A stretch of 64,000 nucleotides of DNA, from positions 142,024 through 206,023 of the forward strand of contig NMRA01000652.1 in NCBI GenBank assembly GCA_002633005.1. The letters run 5' to 3'. Both the position numbers and the translations under genes were made by a program. Each line of letters starts with the position of its first letter. The first letter of the stretch is position 1. The notes below the pieces were generated by a model that searched no databases, was not told the origin of the DNA, and worked only from the letters and a program-made list of their open reading frames with translations. This document shows, piece by piece, positions 53,106-64,000 of this stretch. The DNA comes from Phoronis australis (Eukaryota; Phoronida; Phoronidae).

Positions 53106-54273
53106 GTTGTGCTGATATGCTTGTCCCCAATAATCAAAACTCACTTGAGAAAAACTCTCCTAAAGGTCTCTCAGAAATCATACACAAGATGCTGAAGTAA
53201 TTTCTATACCTTATTTAAAAGTACGTGATGTGACCGTAATTAAAAGGCTAATCCATTCCCAGCAGATATGAAATTGGAGAGTAAGACAAACTACAAGTCT
53301 TAAATGTTAAGACTGTCTTCATGAAACGGACCCTAGAAATGGTTTTGGTCTTGCGAAAATGTCACGCACTAGTGTCAATTGAACAGCAATGTTACCTGTG
53401 CAGCGGCAAAAATAGCTCGCGTTAGCACATGTACCGTGTAAGAAGACGTTGAAATGTAGATCAATCTTTGCATTGCAGAGTCCGTTTCTTGTAGTGGCAG
53501 GAACCACTTGCTACACAGACCTATACTAATTCAGACGTTGCCTCTGCGTTCAATGCTCTGTATTTGAGATAGCCTTCGAGAGTTAACCAAAACATAAAAA
53601 ACAGATCCAAAACTGTCTTTACCTTGGCAATCACTTTACAACATGATAAGAGGAAGCTTTCCATATATTTTAGGACCTTTTTCGCTTACAGTGTATTTTT
53701 GCTGTTCATTTGCCCTTTCGCTTTGTTTTTGAAGCAGTTGTTTCGATGTCAGCGTCACCACCAGTCTCAAAGTAAATAAACAATGCATGAGTACATTTTA
53801 TGACACCCTGAATGAATATCCGAAATGCATCAATATCTTTGAGAAAGATTCTAGATTTGAAAAATTGTCTGAGATACTTCTTAATTTTGGAAAGCGGATG
53901 ATTGGGATCTTCCCAATTTCAGCTTTTATTTAAGTTCATTGAATTAAGCTTCATGCATTCTAACAAAACTCTTAAAAGATGAGCTTCTAACTGTCAAAAC
54001 TGATCTACGAGTCAGTCTATAGTCTTAGAATAAACGCATATTTAAACAAGCAACCAACAAATTTGTTGTTTATCAAAACAGAATATTAAACCAATATTCG
54101 AAGGTGTGCTCGCAGATTTTTGACGGGCAACTGGGGAAACATGGAGGACACAGCATCCAACGACGTTTGGGATTTCGCCCAGAATAATTCGGAATTAATT
54201 TGTATTTTGGTTCCTCCTACAGTTGGCTGTTACGATTTATGAGTTAAACTCGAGCTTAAAAATCGCTGAAATA
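53106..54273. other. Intergenic, no gene recognised
   Basis: AT-rich, no frame of note, no repeat recognised within the window. Confidence 0.5.
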
Positions 54274-55096
54274 TTTTTTGATGACTGTCAGAACATTGAC
54301 TGTACAGTACTTTAAGTATCTTAATCCGTACATGTTCACTGTCACGGGTAAGAAACAACATGACAGCTGGACCCAAAACATCACCGAAAGTCCTCCAAAT
54401 CAGACAGACTCACCACAAAACAGGACCTACGGGGACCAGATGACACTGTCGCACCAGAAAATGGAACCGACGCACCTTAAAACAAGACCGCCGGACAAAA
54501 TGTAGTTATGAATCATACTGCGGGGTTTGATGTAACCGGCCAGCTAGCTGTATAAAGACTATCGCCCAAAATACAGCCTGGTAGCCCGTGCGTTAAGCCC
54601 CGTCAGACGCCGAAATTTAACACAGCCCGGGTGGTTCTACTCGCAACCTGAAGAACTAACGACCGGCGGAGGTGCATGCAAAATCTGGGAATCAACCGAC
54701 ACTCGCCTTGCCCGTTGAATCCGTTTGAGTAAAAAACAATTTAATGGACGTCATCTTCTTGCATAATTCTTTGACTTTTCTAACAAAGAAAAATCTGTCG
54801 CGCTCGATTCATAAGGTGCATAACACCTGCACGTAGGCCTACACTGTCAAATGACAGGTCATAAAACTAAGCCTGCCTGTCATTGCGGTAAAAAACAGTC
54901 CCCAGGTATCATGTTCAATCTCCGGCAGTCCTGTTTTTTGGTGGAGCGGTCATGTTTTTAGGTGAGTCGGTCCCATTTTCTGCTGCGGCTGTCCCATTTG
55001 ATCCCCGTAGGTCCTGAATTGTGGTGAGGCGGTCCGTTTTGGAGGACCGGCGGTCGTGTTGTTTCTCACCCATGACTGTGCACGGTCATCAAAATC
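54274..55096. mobile_element. Long-inverted-repeat element, about 0.8 kb
   Basis: The left arm 54338-54502 and right arm 54918-55090 are inverted copies of each other: gggtaagaaacaacatgaca against the inverse of tgtcacccatgac-type sequence, sharing caggacctacgggga and agaaaatgg-accgac. A short outer match (ttttgatgac) marks likely termini near 54276 and 55093. The arms are themselves built from repeating ccgnctcacc and accgccgga words. No transposase frame; no target duplication established. Confidence 0.65.
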
Positions 55097-55099
55097 GGA

Positions 55100-56310
55100 G
55101 CTCCCACAATCTAATTGACATATGCAAAATTAAAGGTTAATTCTAACTTTGAGCGACCTTCTAAGAAGTGACATTCTGTAACAAGAAGCTGTGTGATTTA
55201 AAAAAAAACGGAGTACAGAAGTAATCAATTCCATCAGTGTGACTTCTCTCCGTGAGCAGCAAGTTTTTTCAATAAAAACACAAAATGGGTGACTGCGTGG
55301 ATGCCCAGGACGGATCCCTCAATACAAAAAGGTTTATTACTTCAATAGACAGAAAATGAACAGCTAGTGGGGCTATCTGTTTGGTTATCAACTTTTCACA
55401 AATGACTTTACATTTTGTTTCGACAAAAAGGAAGAAAGAGACTAACGTAACGGGGGACTTGAAAAACATAGTTTTGCATCGAATTTAATTGAAAAAACAA
55501 TGAATTACGGTTATGTGTAAAAGCTGCGCCTTAAACAATTTATCAAATTTTTGAAATACTTGCACGAATGACTAAGTGCAAATTTAAAGTGCATTTATGC
55601 TATCTGTGCTGCAAACAATTGGATACTCTAAAAATGATGTCCATGATAGTGCTCTTAAAGGGTAAATCAAGCAATGGTAGTTGACAAACGTTTCATGAAT
55701 TTTCTCTTCCGTTTGTTTCCAGTCTTTCTTTTCGCCGTTATCCCTGGTAGTCCACGCCTATACAAGTTTTCACGAACTAATTATGACGCCTGAAAACTTT
55801 AGGAAACCATATGCCCCACCCCCGCTTCTCATGTCCCTTTGTAAATCTTTACTCTGATGTGGAACATTCCCTGGTTGACATCAAATTCATCGCAACCTTT
55901 CCGTAAACGCCAACGCACCTATTCCGTGTTCCAGGCACAGGTCACGTGTTGCTTTCAGGTATCACATGGAGTTGTTCGTCAATTGTTAGTGAAACAACTT
56001 TGAATGGAGTTGACTGCCACAACACCATACCACTCTAGTCCACTCGTCAGTGAATTGTTGCANGCGCAAAGGTGTGCATCACTCAGCCACAGACATGGGA
56101 GCACGGCAGTCACGATTATGACGCCATGATGCGCTGGAAGTGCGCTTGCCACTATCGAAGATTTGATTGCTGACTGTTTGAATATAACTCTGCACAATCT
56201 AACCTTAACTATAACACTAACGCGCTGACGAAAGCACCATAACCCCAGCCAGTAATCAAATCTTTTGAGGGTGGTTCCTTTCTTCCTCACGAACTTTACC
56301 CGAGGGAAGG
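55100..56310. other. Intergenic with one N join
   Basis: A minus-strand open frame (56440-55979, 153 codons) crosses the N at 56063, so its continuity is not established. No family recognised. Confidence 0.4.
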
Positions 56311-56314
56311 CATT

Positions 56315-59300
56315 GTGACGACCGATCCAGATGGTTAAGAACACCACAGAGGGCGGTTGCAGGAACAAGAATTTGGTCAAGTATGCAATTGCTAAGATTG
56401 TCTGTGTTCTGAAGTATATTGTGTGTCGTGTGTAATTCATGTAATTGACTTGTTATCATGTATAGTATGTGTTTTCTGCATTACTTGACTTATCATGTTT
56501 ATTGTTTTTTTGTTTTCTAATTGACCAGTTACCATGTTTACTAAGTGTCGTGTATATTGAGGTGTTACCATAATTATTGTGTCAATGTTATCATGTATAT
56601 TATTTGTCATATATCGTCTTTCGTGTAGATTAATTGCATTGTTGTGAAGTTTATTAAGTGATGTAATTTAATTAATTGGTGTATGTTGTGGATGGTGTAT
56701 ACTTGTTGAATTGTTGTGTAACATGTTCATTAATTGATCTCTTCCTCCTAAAGATTAAGAAGACGACAGACGGCGGCCGCCAGGACATCAAACAGGTCAA
56801 GTATTCAATTATTTGAATTGTCAGTATCATCATGTATAATAGTTGTCATGTATATTATTGTTCATTGTGTGTTTTAAGTATATTAATTGACCTGCTTCCA
56901 TTTTTATTGTGTGTCGTGTGTATTAATTGTCAAGTTATTACGTTCGTGTGCCTTGCATATTATTTGATTTCTTACCATGTATTGTGTAACGTGTACATTA
57001 ATTGCAATTTTATCAATGTTATTATGTGGTGTATATTACTTGACTTTGTATCATAGATGTTGTGGGTGTTGTTTATCTCGTGATTTGCTACTGTGTAATC
57101 TGTATATTAATTGACCTATTAGTCCTAAAGATTGAGAAGACGACAGACGGCGGCCGCCAGGACATCACTCAGGTCAAGTATTGAATTATTTATATAGTCA
57201 GTGTTATCAGGTATATTATATGTCGTGTACATTAATTTAGCTTTTATCATATTCATTGTGTGTTCTATGTATATTAAGTGACCTGCTTCCATGTTTATTA
57301 AGTGTCGTGTGTGTTAATTGTCAAGTTATTACGTTCGTGTGTCTTGCATATTATTTGATTTCTTACCATGTATTGTGTGACGTATAATTGCAATTTTATC
57401 AATGTTATTATGTGGTGTATATTACTTGATTTTGTATCATGTATGTTGTGGGTGTTGTTTATTTCTTGATTTGCTACTGTGTAATCTGTACATTAATTGA
57501 CCTATTCCTCCTAAAGATTGAGAAGACGACAGACGGCGGCCGCCAGGACATCACACAGGTCAAGTATTGAATTATTTAAATAATCAGTGTTATCAGGTAT
57601 ATTATTTGTCGTGTATATTAATTTACCTTGTATCATATTCATTGTGTGTTTTATGTATATGAATTGACCTGCTTCCATGTTTATTAAGTGTCGTGTGTAT
57701 CAATTGTCAAGTTATTACGTTCGTGTGTCTTGCATATTATTTGATTTCTTACCAAGTATTGTGTAACGTGTACATTAATTGCAATTTTATCAATGTTATC
57801 ATGTGGTGTATATTACTTGACTTTGTATCATGTATGTTGTGGGTGTTGTTTATTTCTTGATTTGCTACTGTGTAATCTGTACATTAATTGACCTATTCCC
57901 CCTAAAGATTGAGAAGACGACAGACGGCGGCCGCCAGGACATCACACAGGTCAAGTATTGAATTATTTATATAGTCAGTGTTATCAGGTATATTATATGT
58001 CGTGTACATTAATTTAGCTTTTATCATATTCATTGTGTGTTTTATGTATATTAATTGACCTGCTTCCATGTTTATTATGTGTCGTGTGTATTAATTGTCA
58101 ACTTATTACGTTCGTGTGTCTTGCATATTATTTGATTTCTTACCATGTATTGTGTGACGTGTACATTAATTGCAATTTTATCAAGGGTATATTGTGTGGT
58201 GTATATTATTTGACTTTGTATCATGTATGTTGTGGGTGTTGTATATTTGTCGAATTGCTACTGTGTATTCTGTACATTAATTGACACATTCTTCCTTAAG
58301 ATTAAGAAGAAGACAGACGGCGGCCGCCAGGACATCACCCAGGTCAAGTATTCAATTTCATAAATTGTCAGTGGTATTATGTATATTATTTGTCGTGTAT
58401 TTTAATTGGTTTTTTATCATGTTTATTGTGTGCCCTTTATACTAACGGACCTGTTGTCATGTTTATTGTGTGTCTTGTATATGATTTTGTTTTGTTATCA
58501 TGTATTGTGTGTAGTGTACATTGATTGAATTGTTATCGTGTGTATACATTGATGTATATTAATTGACTTGTGATCATGAATGTTGTGGTTGGTGTATGTT
58601 TGTTGAATTGTTACTGTGTATCATGTACAATGATTGATCTACTTAAATTCTCAGTGTTATCATGTATATTACCAGTCGTGTTTATAAATTGACATTTTAT
58701 CATGTTCGTTGTGTGTTTTGTGTGTATTATTTGATCTGTTTCATGTTTATTGTGTGTCGTGTGTATCAATTATCAAGTTATTATGTTTGTGTGTCGTGCA
58801 TATTATTGATTTCTTAAGATTATTGTGTGACGTGTTCATTAGTTGCAATTTAACAAGGGTATTATTTGGTGTATATTACTTGAATTTGTATCATGCGTGT
58901 TGTGGGTGTTATGTGGTTGTTGAATCGCTACGGTGTAATTTGTACATTAATCGACATATTCCCCTAAAGACGGACGACAGACGGCGGCCGCCAGGACATC
59001 ACACAGGTCAATATTCAATTACTTAAACTTTTTGTGTTATCATGTACGTAATTTGTCGTGTATATTAATTGACATTTTATCATGTTCATTGTTTTTGTTG
59101 TGTATATTAACTGACCTGCTTTCATGTTTATTGTGTGTCATGTGTATTAATTTTCAAGTTATTATGCTTGTGTGTCGTGCATATTATNAATCACACAGGT
59201 CAAGTATTCAATTATCTAAATTCTCAGTATTATAATGTATATTACATGTCGTGTATATTAATTGGCTTTATATAATGTTCATTGTGTGTTTTATGTATAT

Positions 59301-60550
59301 TAATTGACCTGCTTCCATGTTTATTATGTGTCGTGTGTACTAATTGTCAAGTTATTATGCTTGTGTGTCGTGCATATTGTTTGATTTCATACCATGTATT
59401 GTTTGACGTGTACATTAATTGCAATTTTATCAATGTTATTATATGGTGTATATTACTTGACTTTGTATCATGTATGTTGTGGGTGTTATATATTTCTTGA
59501 TTTGCTACTGTGTAATCAGTATTTTAATTGACCTATTCCTCCTAAAGATTAAGAAGAAGACAGACGGCGGCCGCCCGAACATCACACAGGTCAAGTATTT
59601 AATTTCATAAATTGTCAGTGGTATTATGTATATTATTTGTCGTGTATTTTACTTGGCTTTTTATCATATTCATTTTGTGTTATGTATACTAAATGACCTG
59701 TTATCATATTTGTTGTTTGTCGATCACATAAATGGACCTTTTATCATGTTTATTGTGTGCCGTTTATACTAATGGACCTGTTGTCATGTTTATTGTGTGT
59801 CTTGTATATGATTTTGTTTTATTATCATGTATTGCGTGTAGTGTGCATTGATTGAATTGTTATCGTGTGTATACATTGATGTATATTAATTGACTTGTGT
59901 TATCATGTATATTACAAGTCGTGTTTATAAATTGACTTTTTATCATGTTCGTTGTGTCTTTTGTGTATATTATTTGACCTGTTTCATGTTTATTGTGTGT
60001 GGTGTGTATTAATTGTCAAGTTATTATGTTTGTGTGTCGTGCATATCTTTGATTTCTTAAGATTATTGTGTGACGTGTTCATTAGTTGCAATTTAACAAG
60101 GGTATTATTTGGTGTATATTACTTGAATTTGTATCATGCGTGTTGTGGGTGTTATAGGGTTGTTCAATTGCTACAATGCAATTTGTACATTAATCTACCT
60201 ATTCCTCCTAAAGACGGACGACAGACGGCGGCCGCCAGGACATCACACAGGTCAATATTCAATTACTTAAACTTTTTGTGTTATCATGTACGTAATTTGT
60301 GCTGTATATTAATTGACTTTTTATCATGTTCCTTGTGTTTGTTGTGTATATTAATTGACCTGCTTTCATGTTTATTGTGTGTCATGTGTATTAATTTTCA
60401 ATTTATTATGTTTGTGTGTCGTGCATATTATTTGATGTCTTACCATGTATTGTTTATCGTATACATTAATTGCATTTTATCAATGATATTATGTAGTGTA
60501 TATTACTTGACCTTGTATCATGTATGTTGTGGGTGTTGTATATTTGTTGA
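56315..60550 (+). repeat. Nested tandem array with GC-rich exon-like cores
   Basis: AT-rich spacers built from words of about 45 bp (attaattgacctgttatcat-like, gtgtgtcgtgtat) alternate with a GC-rich core containing cagacggcggccgcc. NotI sites GCGGCCGC lie at 56773, 57150, 57536, 57927, 58320, 58984, 59567 and 60228. The first five are spaced 377-393 bp. The last four form a higher-order repeat of about 1245 bp (58320 to 59567, 58984 to 60228). A diverged core lies at about 56326. One N join (59188) falls inside, so copy number is a minimum. Confidence 0.85.
56752..56793 (+). other. Representative exon-like core of the array
   Basis: A 42-nt segment after a pyrimidine-rich tract ending cctcctaaag and before CAG|GTCAAGT. 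It reads IKKTTDGGRQDIKQ in one open frame, phase 0-0. The copies near 57128, 57514, 57905, 58299 and 59546 read IEKTTDGGRQDITQ, IKKKTDGGRQDITQ or close variants. The copies at 58984 and 60228 have lost five bases and their donor changes to GTCAAT. A mini-exon is possible but unproven. Confidence 0.3.
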
Positions 60551-60751
60551 CTTGCTTCTATTTTTCATGANCTCCCGAACGCAAACTAACTCACGTTCGC
60601 GAGAGAAAAAAATGACCCCCAAGAAAACGCGAGACTTCCACTAATTAAGTAAAAAAATCACTAGGCCTGTCGTTCAGCATTTTGGTGAAAAATCTAGCGT
60701 GCGCGTGAATGGGCGTGCAACCACTGAGGGAGGGGAGGTGATCTGAGTTGA

Positions 60752-60912
60752 TTGGCAATTAGACTACCAGCGGAAAGGTGTCACCCGGGGGAGGGGTGAG
60801 GATTTCACAGCCACCGCCGGTGTCAATCAAGGAGGGCAAACATACAACTTTTATGTGCTTGGGTGGCGCAGCACTGAAAAAAGTGGGGGGCTAAAGCCCC
60901 CTCAGCCCCCTG
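60752..60912 (+). repeat. Dispersed repeat pair, copy A
   Basis: gattggcaattagactacca, then aggggtgaggatttcacagc, gagggcaaac and a palindromic ggggctaaagccccctcagc. A near-identical copy lies at 62036-62217. A related second hairpin block (ggggttgtagccccgcagtc) follows at 60960. Confidence 0.8.
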
Positions 60913-61229
60913 TGGTGCATCGCCTGTAGACCATGTGCGGCGTAGCACTGAAAAAAGTGCGGGGGGTTGTAGCCCCGCAGTCCCCTATGGTTCGCCGCCC
61001 CGTGACGAACAAAACTTGATTAAAAAGTTTACACAGGCTCAGCGTTATGCTCATGGAGACTTACAAGAGTATGAGCTGTGATACAGTTCTCGCTGCGCCT
61101 TTTGAATTCGAGATACTTCTATAAGTAGTTTCAAGTTGTTCTCTAAAAGAATATTTGATGCAGAGTTATACTTTGATGTGGATTTCACTGTGAGCTGAGT
61201 AAAATATTAAAGTTCGTATCGTATAAATT

Positions 61230-61879
61230 CTATTTATTAATTTGAACCATTTTGACACGGCGTTTACCACCAAAATAACGAATTTCATTATCATATACCA
61301 GTTNTTCAATAAGCCGGCGGCAGCAGGTCTGATCAGTGCGCAAGCAAAGAAATAATATGTTTGTGAGAGGCGAGATGTCCGGTGCGGGATTGAGCGGCCT
61401 GCAATGAGTTTTGTGGACCCTGAAAGGGTGCGCTTTCAGGAAATACTTTGTGATTGAGCGAAGTGGCACAAGAGTAGGGAACTTTGTGCGAGGGTCTAGG
61501 ATATATGGCGCTTGCGGGCGATGAATAATATTAGACGCAGGATTGGTCTCATTTAGAGTAATGACTGTAAGGAATATCTTCGTGAGCTTGAAAAATGTCT
61601 GGGACCTCGAAACATGTTGGTGAATACGCATTTGTCCCAATAAATGTCATTTACGAAAGCTAACCGGAACCTTCTTTTAGCCCTTCTGCAAGTAATGGAA
61701 GACACATCCATATTATTAAAAAGTTCCCGTACCAACAGCAAATTCGCGCTTTGAAATTTGATTATACGAAAGATTCGTTGTCCCTCAGTAGTACGGGAAT
61801 TTGCAGTATTTAAAATTATTTTTCGAGCTGACGATTGTCTCAGTAAAAAACATATACTTGATATTAGGTCCCTGTACAC
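61230..61879 (-). other. Unrecognised overlapping open frames
   Basis: Two overlapping minus-strand frames (61879-61553, 108 codons; 61640-61230, 136 codons across an N at 61304) could be pieces of one decayed reading frame, being offset by a frameshift. No family is recognised, and the upstream part overlaps the repeat at 61799-61957, so this may be part of a mobile element. Confidence 0.2.
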
Positions 61880-61957
61880 ACGTTTTTAGGTACGTTTTAA
61901 GGGCAATGCATTCAGCGCCAAAATCACAACGCAATTAGGGCGATTTTTTCGCTTGTC
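61799..61957 (+). repeat. 138-bp near-identical repeat, copy 1
   Basis: From ttttcgagctgacgattgtc to gggcgattttttcgcttgtc, nearly identical to 63397-63537. It is cut by the N join at 61958. Confidence 0.85.
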
Positions 61958-62035
61958 NAAAGTCACTAAACTTGTTATGGCTCGTGAATGGTCGTGCAAT
62001 AACCGGATATGGAGGATTGGGACGTATCGAGTACG

Positions 62036-62217
62036 ATTGGCAATTAGACTACCAGCGGAAAGGTGTCACCTAGGGGAGGGGTGAGGATTTCACAGCCATC
62101 GGCAAGAGGAGGGGGTGCCAAAGGAGGTGTCAACCAAGGAGGGCAAACATTCAACTTTTATGTGCTTGGGCGGCGCAGCACTGGAAAAAGTGGGGGCTAA
62201 AGCCCCCCTCAGCCCCC
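62036..62217 (+). repeat. Dispersed repeat pair, copy B
   Basis: Same orientation as 60752-60912, with a short extra segment (gcaagaggagggggtgccaa) between the cacagcc and tgtcaa blocks. Confidence 0.8.
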
Positions 62218-62804
62218 AAGTTAACGGGGCTGAAGGCAAAACATGCCCGACTACCACCGTGGATAATTTGCGTTATTGACTTCCTAAATATAACTGATGC
62301 GTAGTCACTTAAGTTAGACATGCCATTTGTATCCAGGTCCTCATATGGCTCATGCAGCGAGAGGGGGGTGTCAACCGGCTGTTAGGAGAAATGACACTGC
62401 AGGAGAGCAATAGAGAATACACAGCAACAGATTAGTCAATTTGCTGCACGTGAACTTGGAAACTCGCAAAATCTTAAGATCGCGTATGCGTGAAGTTGGA
62501 ATACACGAGGAAACTTGACAAGTTCACTCAGCTATTGACGATCTTATTATTCACCGAACTATATTTCCCAGATTCTTTGACACAAGTTACAGTAAACATA
62601 TGGAGAAAATAGATGGACGTGAGGCCCATTATTCCAAAAATTCTTAGCACTGAACAAAATCCAAATCAATATTCATTTCCAAGTTGTCGCATACGCTATC
62701 TAGAGATTAAGTTCACGCACAGCAAATATATCACTAACACAAGCCTCTATGTTACTAACAAGAATACTCACACGAACTGTACCTCGAATAGCGTACATAT
62801 ATGG

Positions 62805-62917
62805 GTTATCCCACATACACAGGAATACTACTACCAAATATCATTGAGAATTCCTTTCATCTGACTATGTCCCAACGGAACCAAAGCGGTAGTATTCCAA
62901 TGTATGTGGGATAACCT
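62805..62917. repeat. Inverted repeat, about 27-bp arms
   Basis: ggttatcccacatacacagg plus aatactac pairs with ggtagtattccaatgtatgt plus gggataacc across a loop of about 55 bp; MITE-like. Confidence 0.65.
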
Positions 62918-63396
62918 ATTTCTACCGTATACGTGAACTTATTTATATCATGGGGCAATAGTTTATAGCCGTGTTCTCCGGCATGCTGTTCGTATGACAA
63001 CATATACTTGTATATGTCAAGCTGGTATCCAAGCGACACGATTTTTTGTGAAAGTTTCGAATAACCAGTCAAGTTTTATTTTATAATAAATTGATAAGAT
63101 TGTCAAATATACGAGTTATAGCACTGAACCATTCAATAATATCAAACGTTTTTCGTAAACTTAGAAACAATTCATCCAGTTCAGCAGTGCGTCATTTTAG
63201 CTCGATGAATTTCTTAGTTTTATTCGTTTATGTAATAGATTCCTGACTGTAAATAGTAATAGGAATAGTTCCCGGTGATGATCACAGCATTGGAAAATAA
63301 CGGCGGAAACTGTGCTGATTTACAGAACTTGAGGATGGACTTAATCGCAGAAACAGATTTTAGGTTACAAGGGACAGCTAAGGAGAGTTGAGGAAC

Positions 63397-63537
63397 TTTT
63401 CGAGCTGACGATTGTCTCAGTAAAAAACATATACTTGATATTAGGTCCCTGTATACACGTTTTTAGGTACGTTTCAATGGCAATGCATTCAGCGCCAAAA
63501 TCACAATGCAATTAGGGCGATTTTTTTCGCTTGTCAT
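63397..63537 (+). repeat. 138-bp near-identical repeat, copy 2
   Basis: Same orientation as copy 1, with about five substitutions. High identity implies recent copying or an assembly duplication. Confidence 0.85.
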
Positions 63538-64000
63538 GGTATATTTGTGTATAAAATGTATTATTTTTAAACCTAAAAAGAGGCTCACTATTATATATAC
63601 TGTATTCATTCATGATTTTGTTATTTAGTCTGACCCATTCTGTAAGTCCTTAAGTACATTTATTTTAATAAAGCATGTTGAATTTGTACTTCCTTGTTTG
63701 ATGATAGCTTTATCAGAAAAATCGAGAAGTGAAGCATGAGGATGAGAAATTAGACAAAATAATATTACACTTTTGGGGCAAGTTGCACATAAGTTATACG
63801 CCGCATAGCAACAATGACGTCGCATTATCACGCGTCACGTTGTTATTGTTGAACAATGCACCTGACGTCATGCAACAATCAAACTTATCCAGCTGATAAC
63901 TTCGAAGTTTTATGCAACTCAGCCCAGTTGTACACAACTTAAAAATCTTTAACAATAACGTTTTATTTGATTACGTACGAAGCTTGGTGATCACTTTCTT

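Noticed and set aside
55979-56440. 153-codon minus-strand frame
   Set aside because: It crosses an N join and has an incoherent composition; continuity cannot be trusted.
56315-60550. CRISPR-like regularity of the NotI cores
   Set aside because: The spacers are themselves repeated and far too long; this is a tandem array in a eukaryote.
56832-60644. Open frames of 67-230 codons rich in Cys, Leu, Ile and Val across the array spacers
   Set aside because: They follow the AT-rich repeat in one frame, repeat the same cysteine-rich words and end at arbitrary points; composition artefact is likelier than a membrane protein.

Overview
This is a window of animal nuclear DNA, AT-rich and intron-rich, from an invertebrate bilaterian. 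The species cannot be named from sequence alone. An ouabain-site layout of the Na+/K+-ATPase type, long introns full of short dispersed repeats, and a tRNA-derived SINE would suit a marine invertebrate such as a lancelet, hemichordate or lophotrochozoan, but that is inference. Five single-N joins (56063, 59188, 60571, 61304, 61958) lie in the right-hand third, so order and copy number there are less secure.

Two conserved genes could be assembled exon by exon with GT-AG junctions and consistent phases. TOMM70, the mitochondrial outer-membrane import receptor, lies on the minus strand from 16510 down to 3382 (12 exons, 609 codons). The Na+/K+-ATPase alpha subunit (ATP1A) lies on the plus strand from 16623 to 44709 (19 exon positions, 1040 or 1041 codons). 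They are head to head with only 112 bp between start codons, so that short segment must serve as a shared bidirectional promoter. It holds a perfect CRE palindrome, an E-box and an ETS-like site, and both start codons sit inside the same 9-mer, AAGATGGCG.

The most interesting feature is exon multiplication inside ATP1A. The exon for transmembrane helix M1 is present twice (4a, 4b) and the exon for M2 three times (5a, 5b, 5c). All copies are open, phase 0-0 and bounded by usable splice sites. One locus could therefore make up to 2 x 3 pump isoforms that differ only in the M1-M2 hairpin, the part that forms the extracellular cardiac-glycoside site and lines the cation entry path.

Layout: 1-3381 has no recognisable gene apart from the TOMM70 3' UTR; 3382-16510 TOMM70; 16511-16622 shared promoter; 16623-44709 ATP1A, with a 10.5 kb first intron rich in repeats and one well-delimited transposon; 44710-about 45675 ATP1A 3' UTR; 45.7-56 kb no recognised gene, with a SINE, a segmental duplication and a long-inverted-repeat element; 56.3-60.55 kb a nested tandem array in which a GC-rich 42-nt, exon-like core recurs in AT-rich spacers; 60.57-64 kb dispersed duplicated repeats and no recognised gene.
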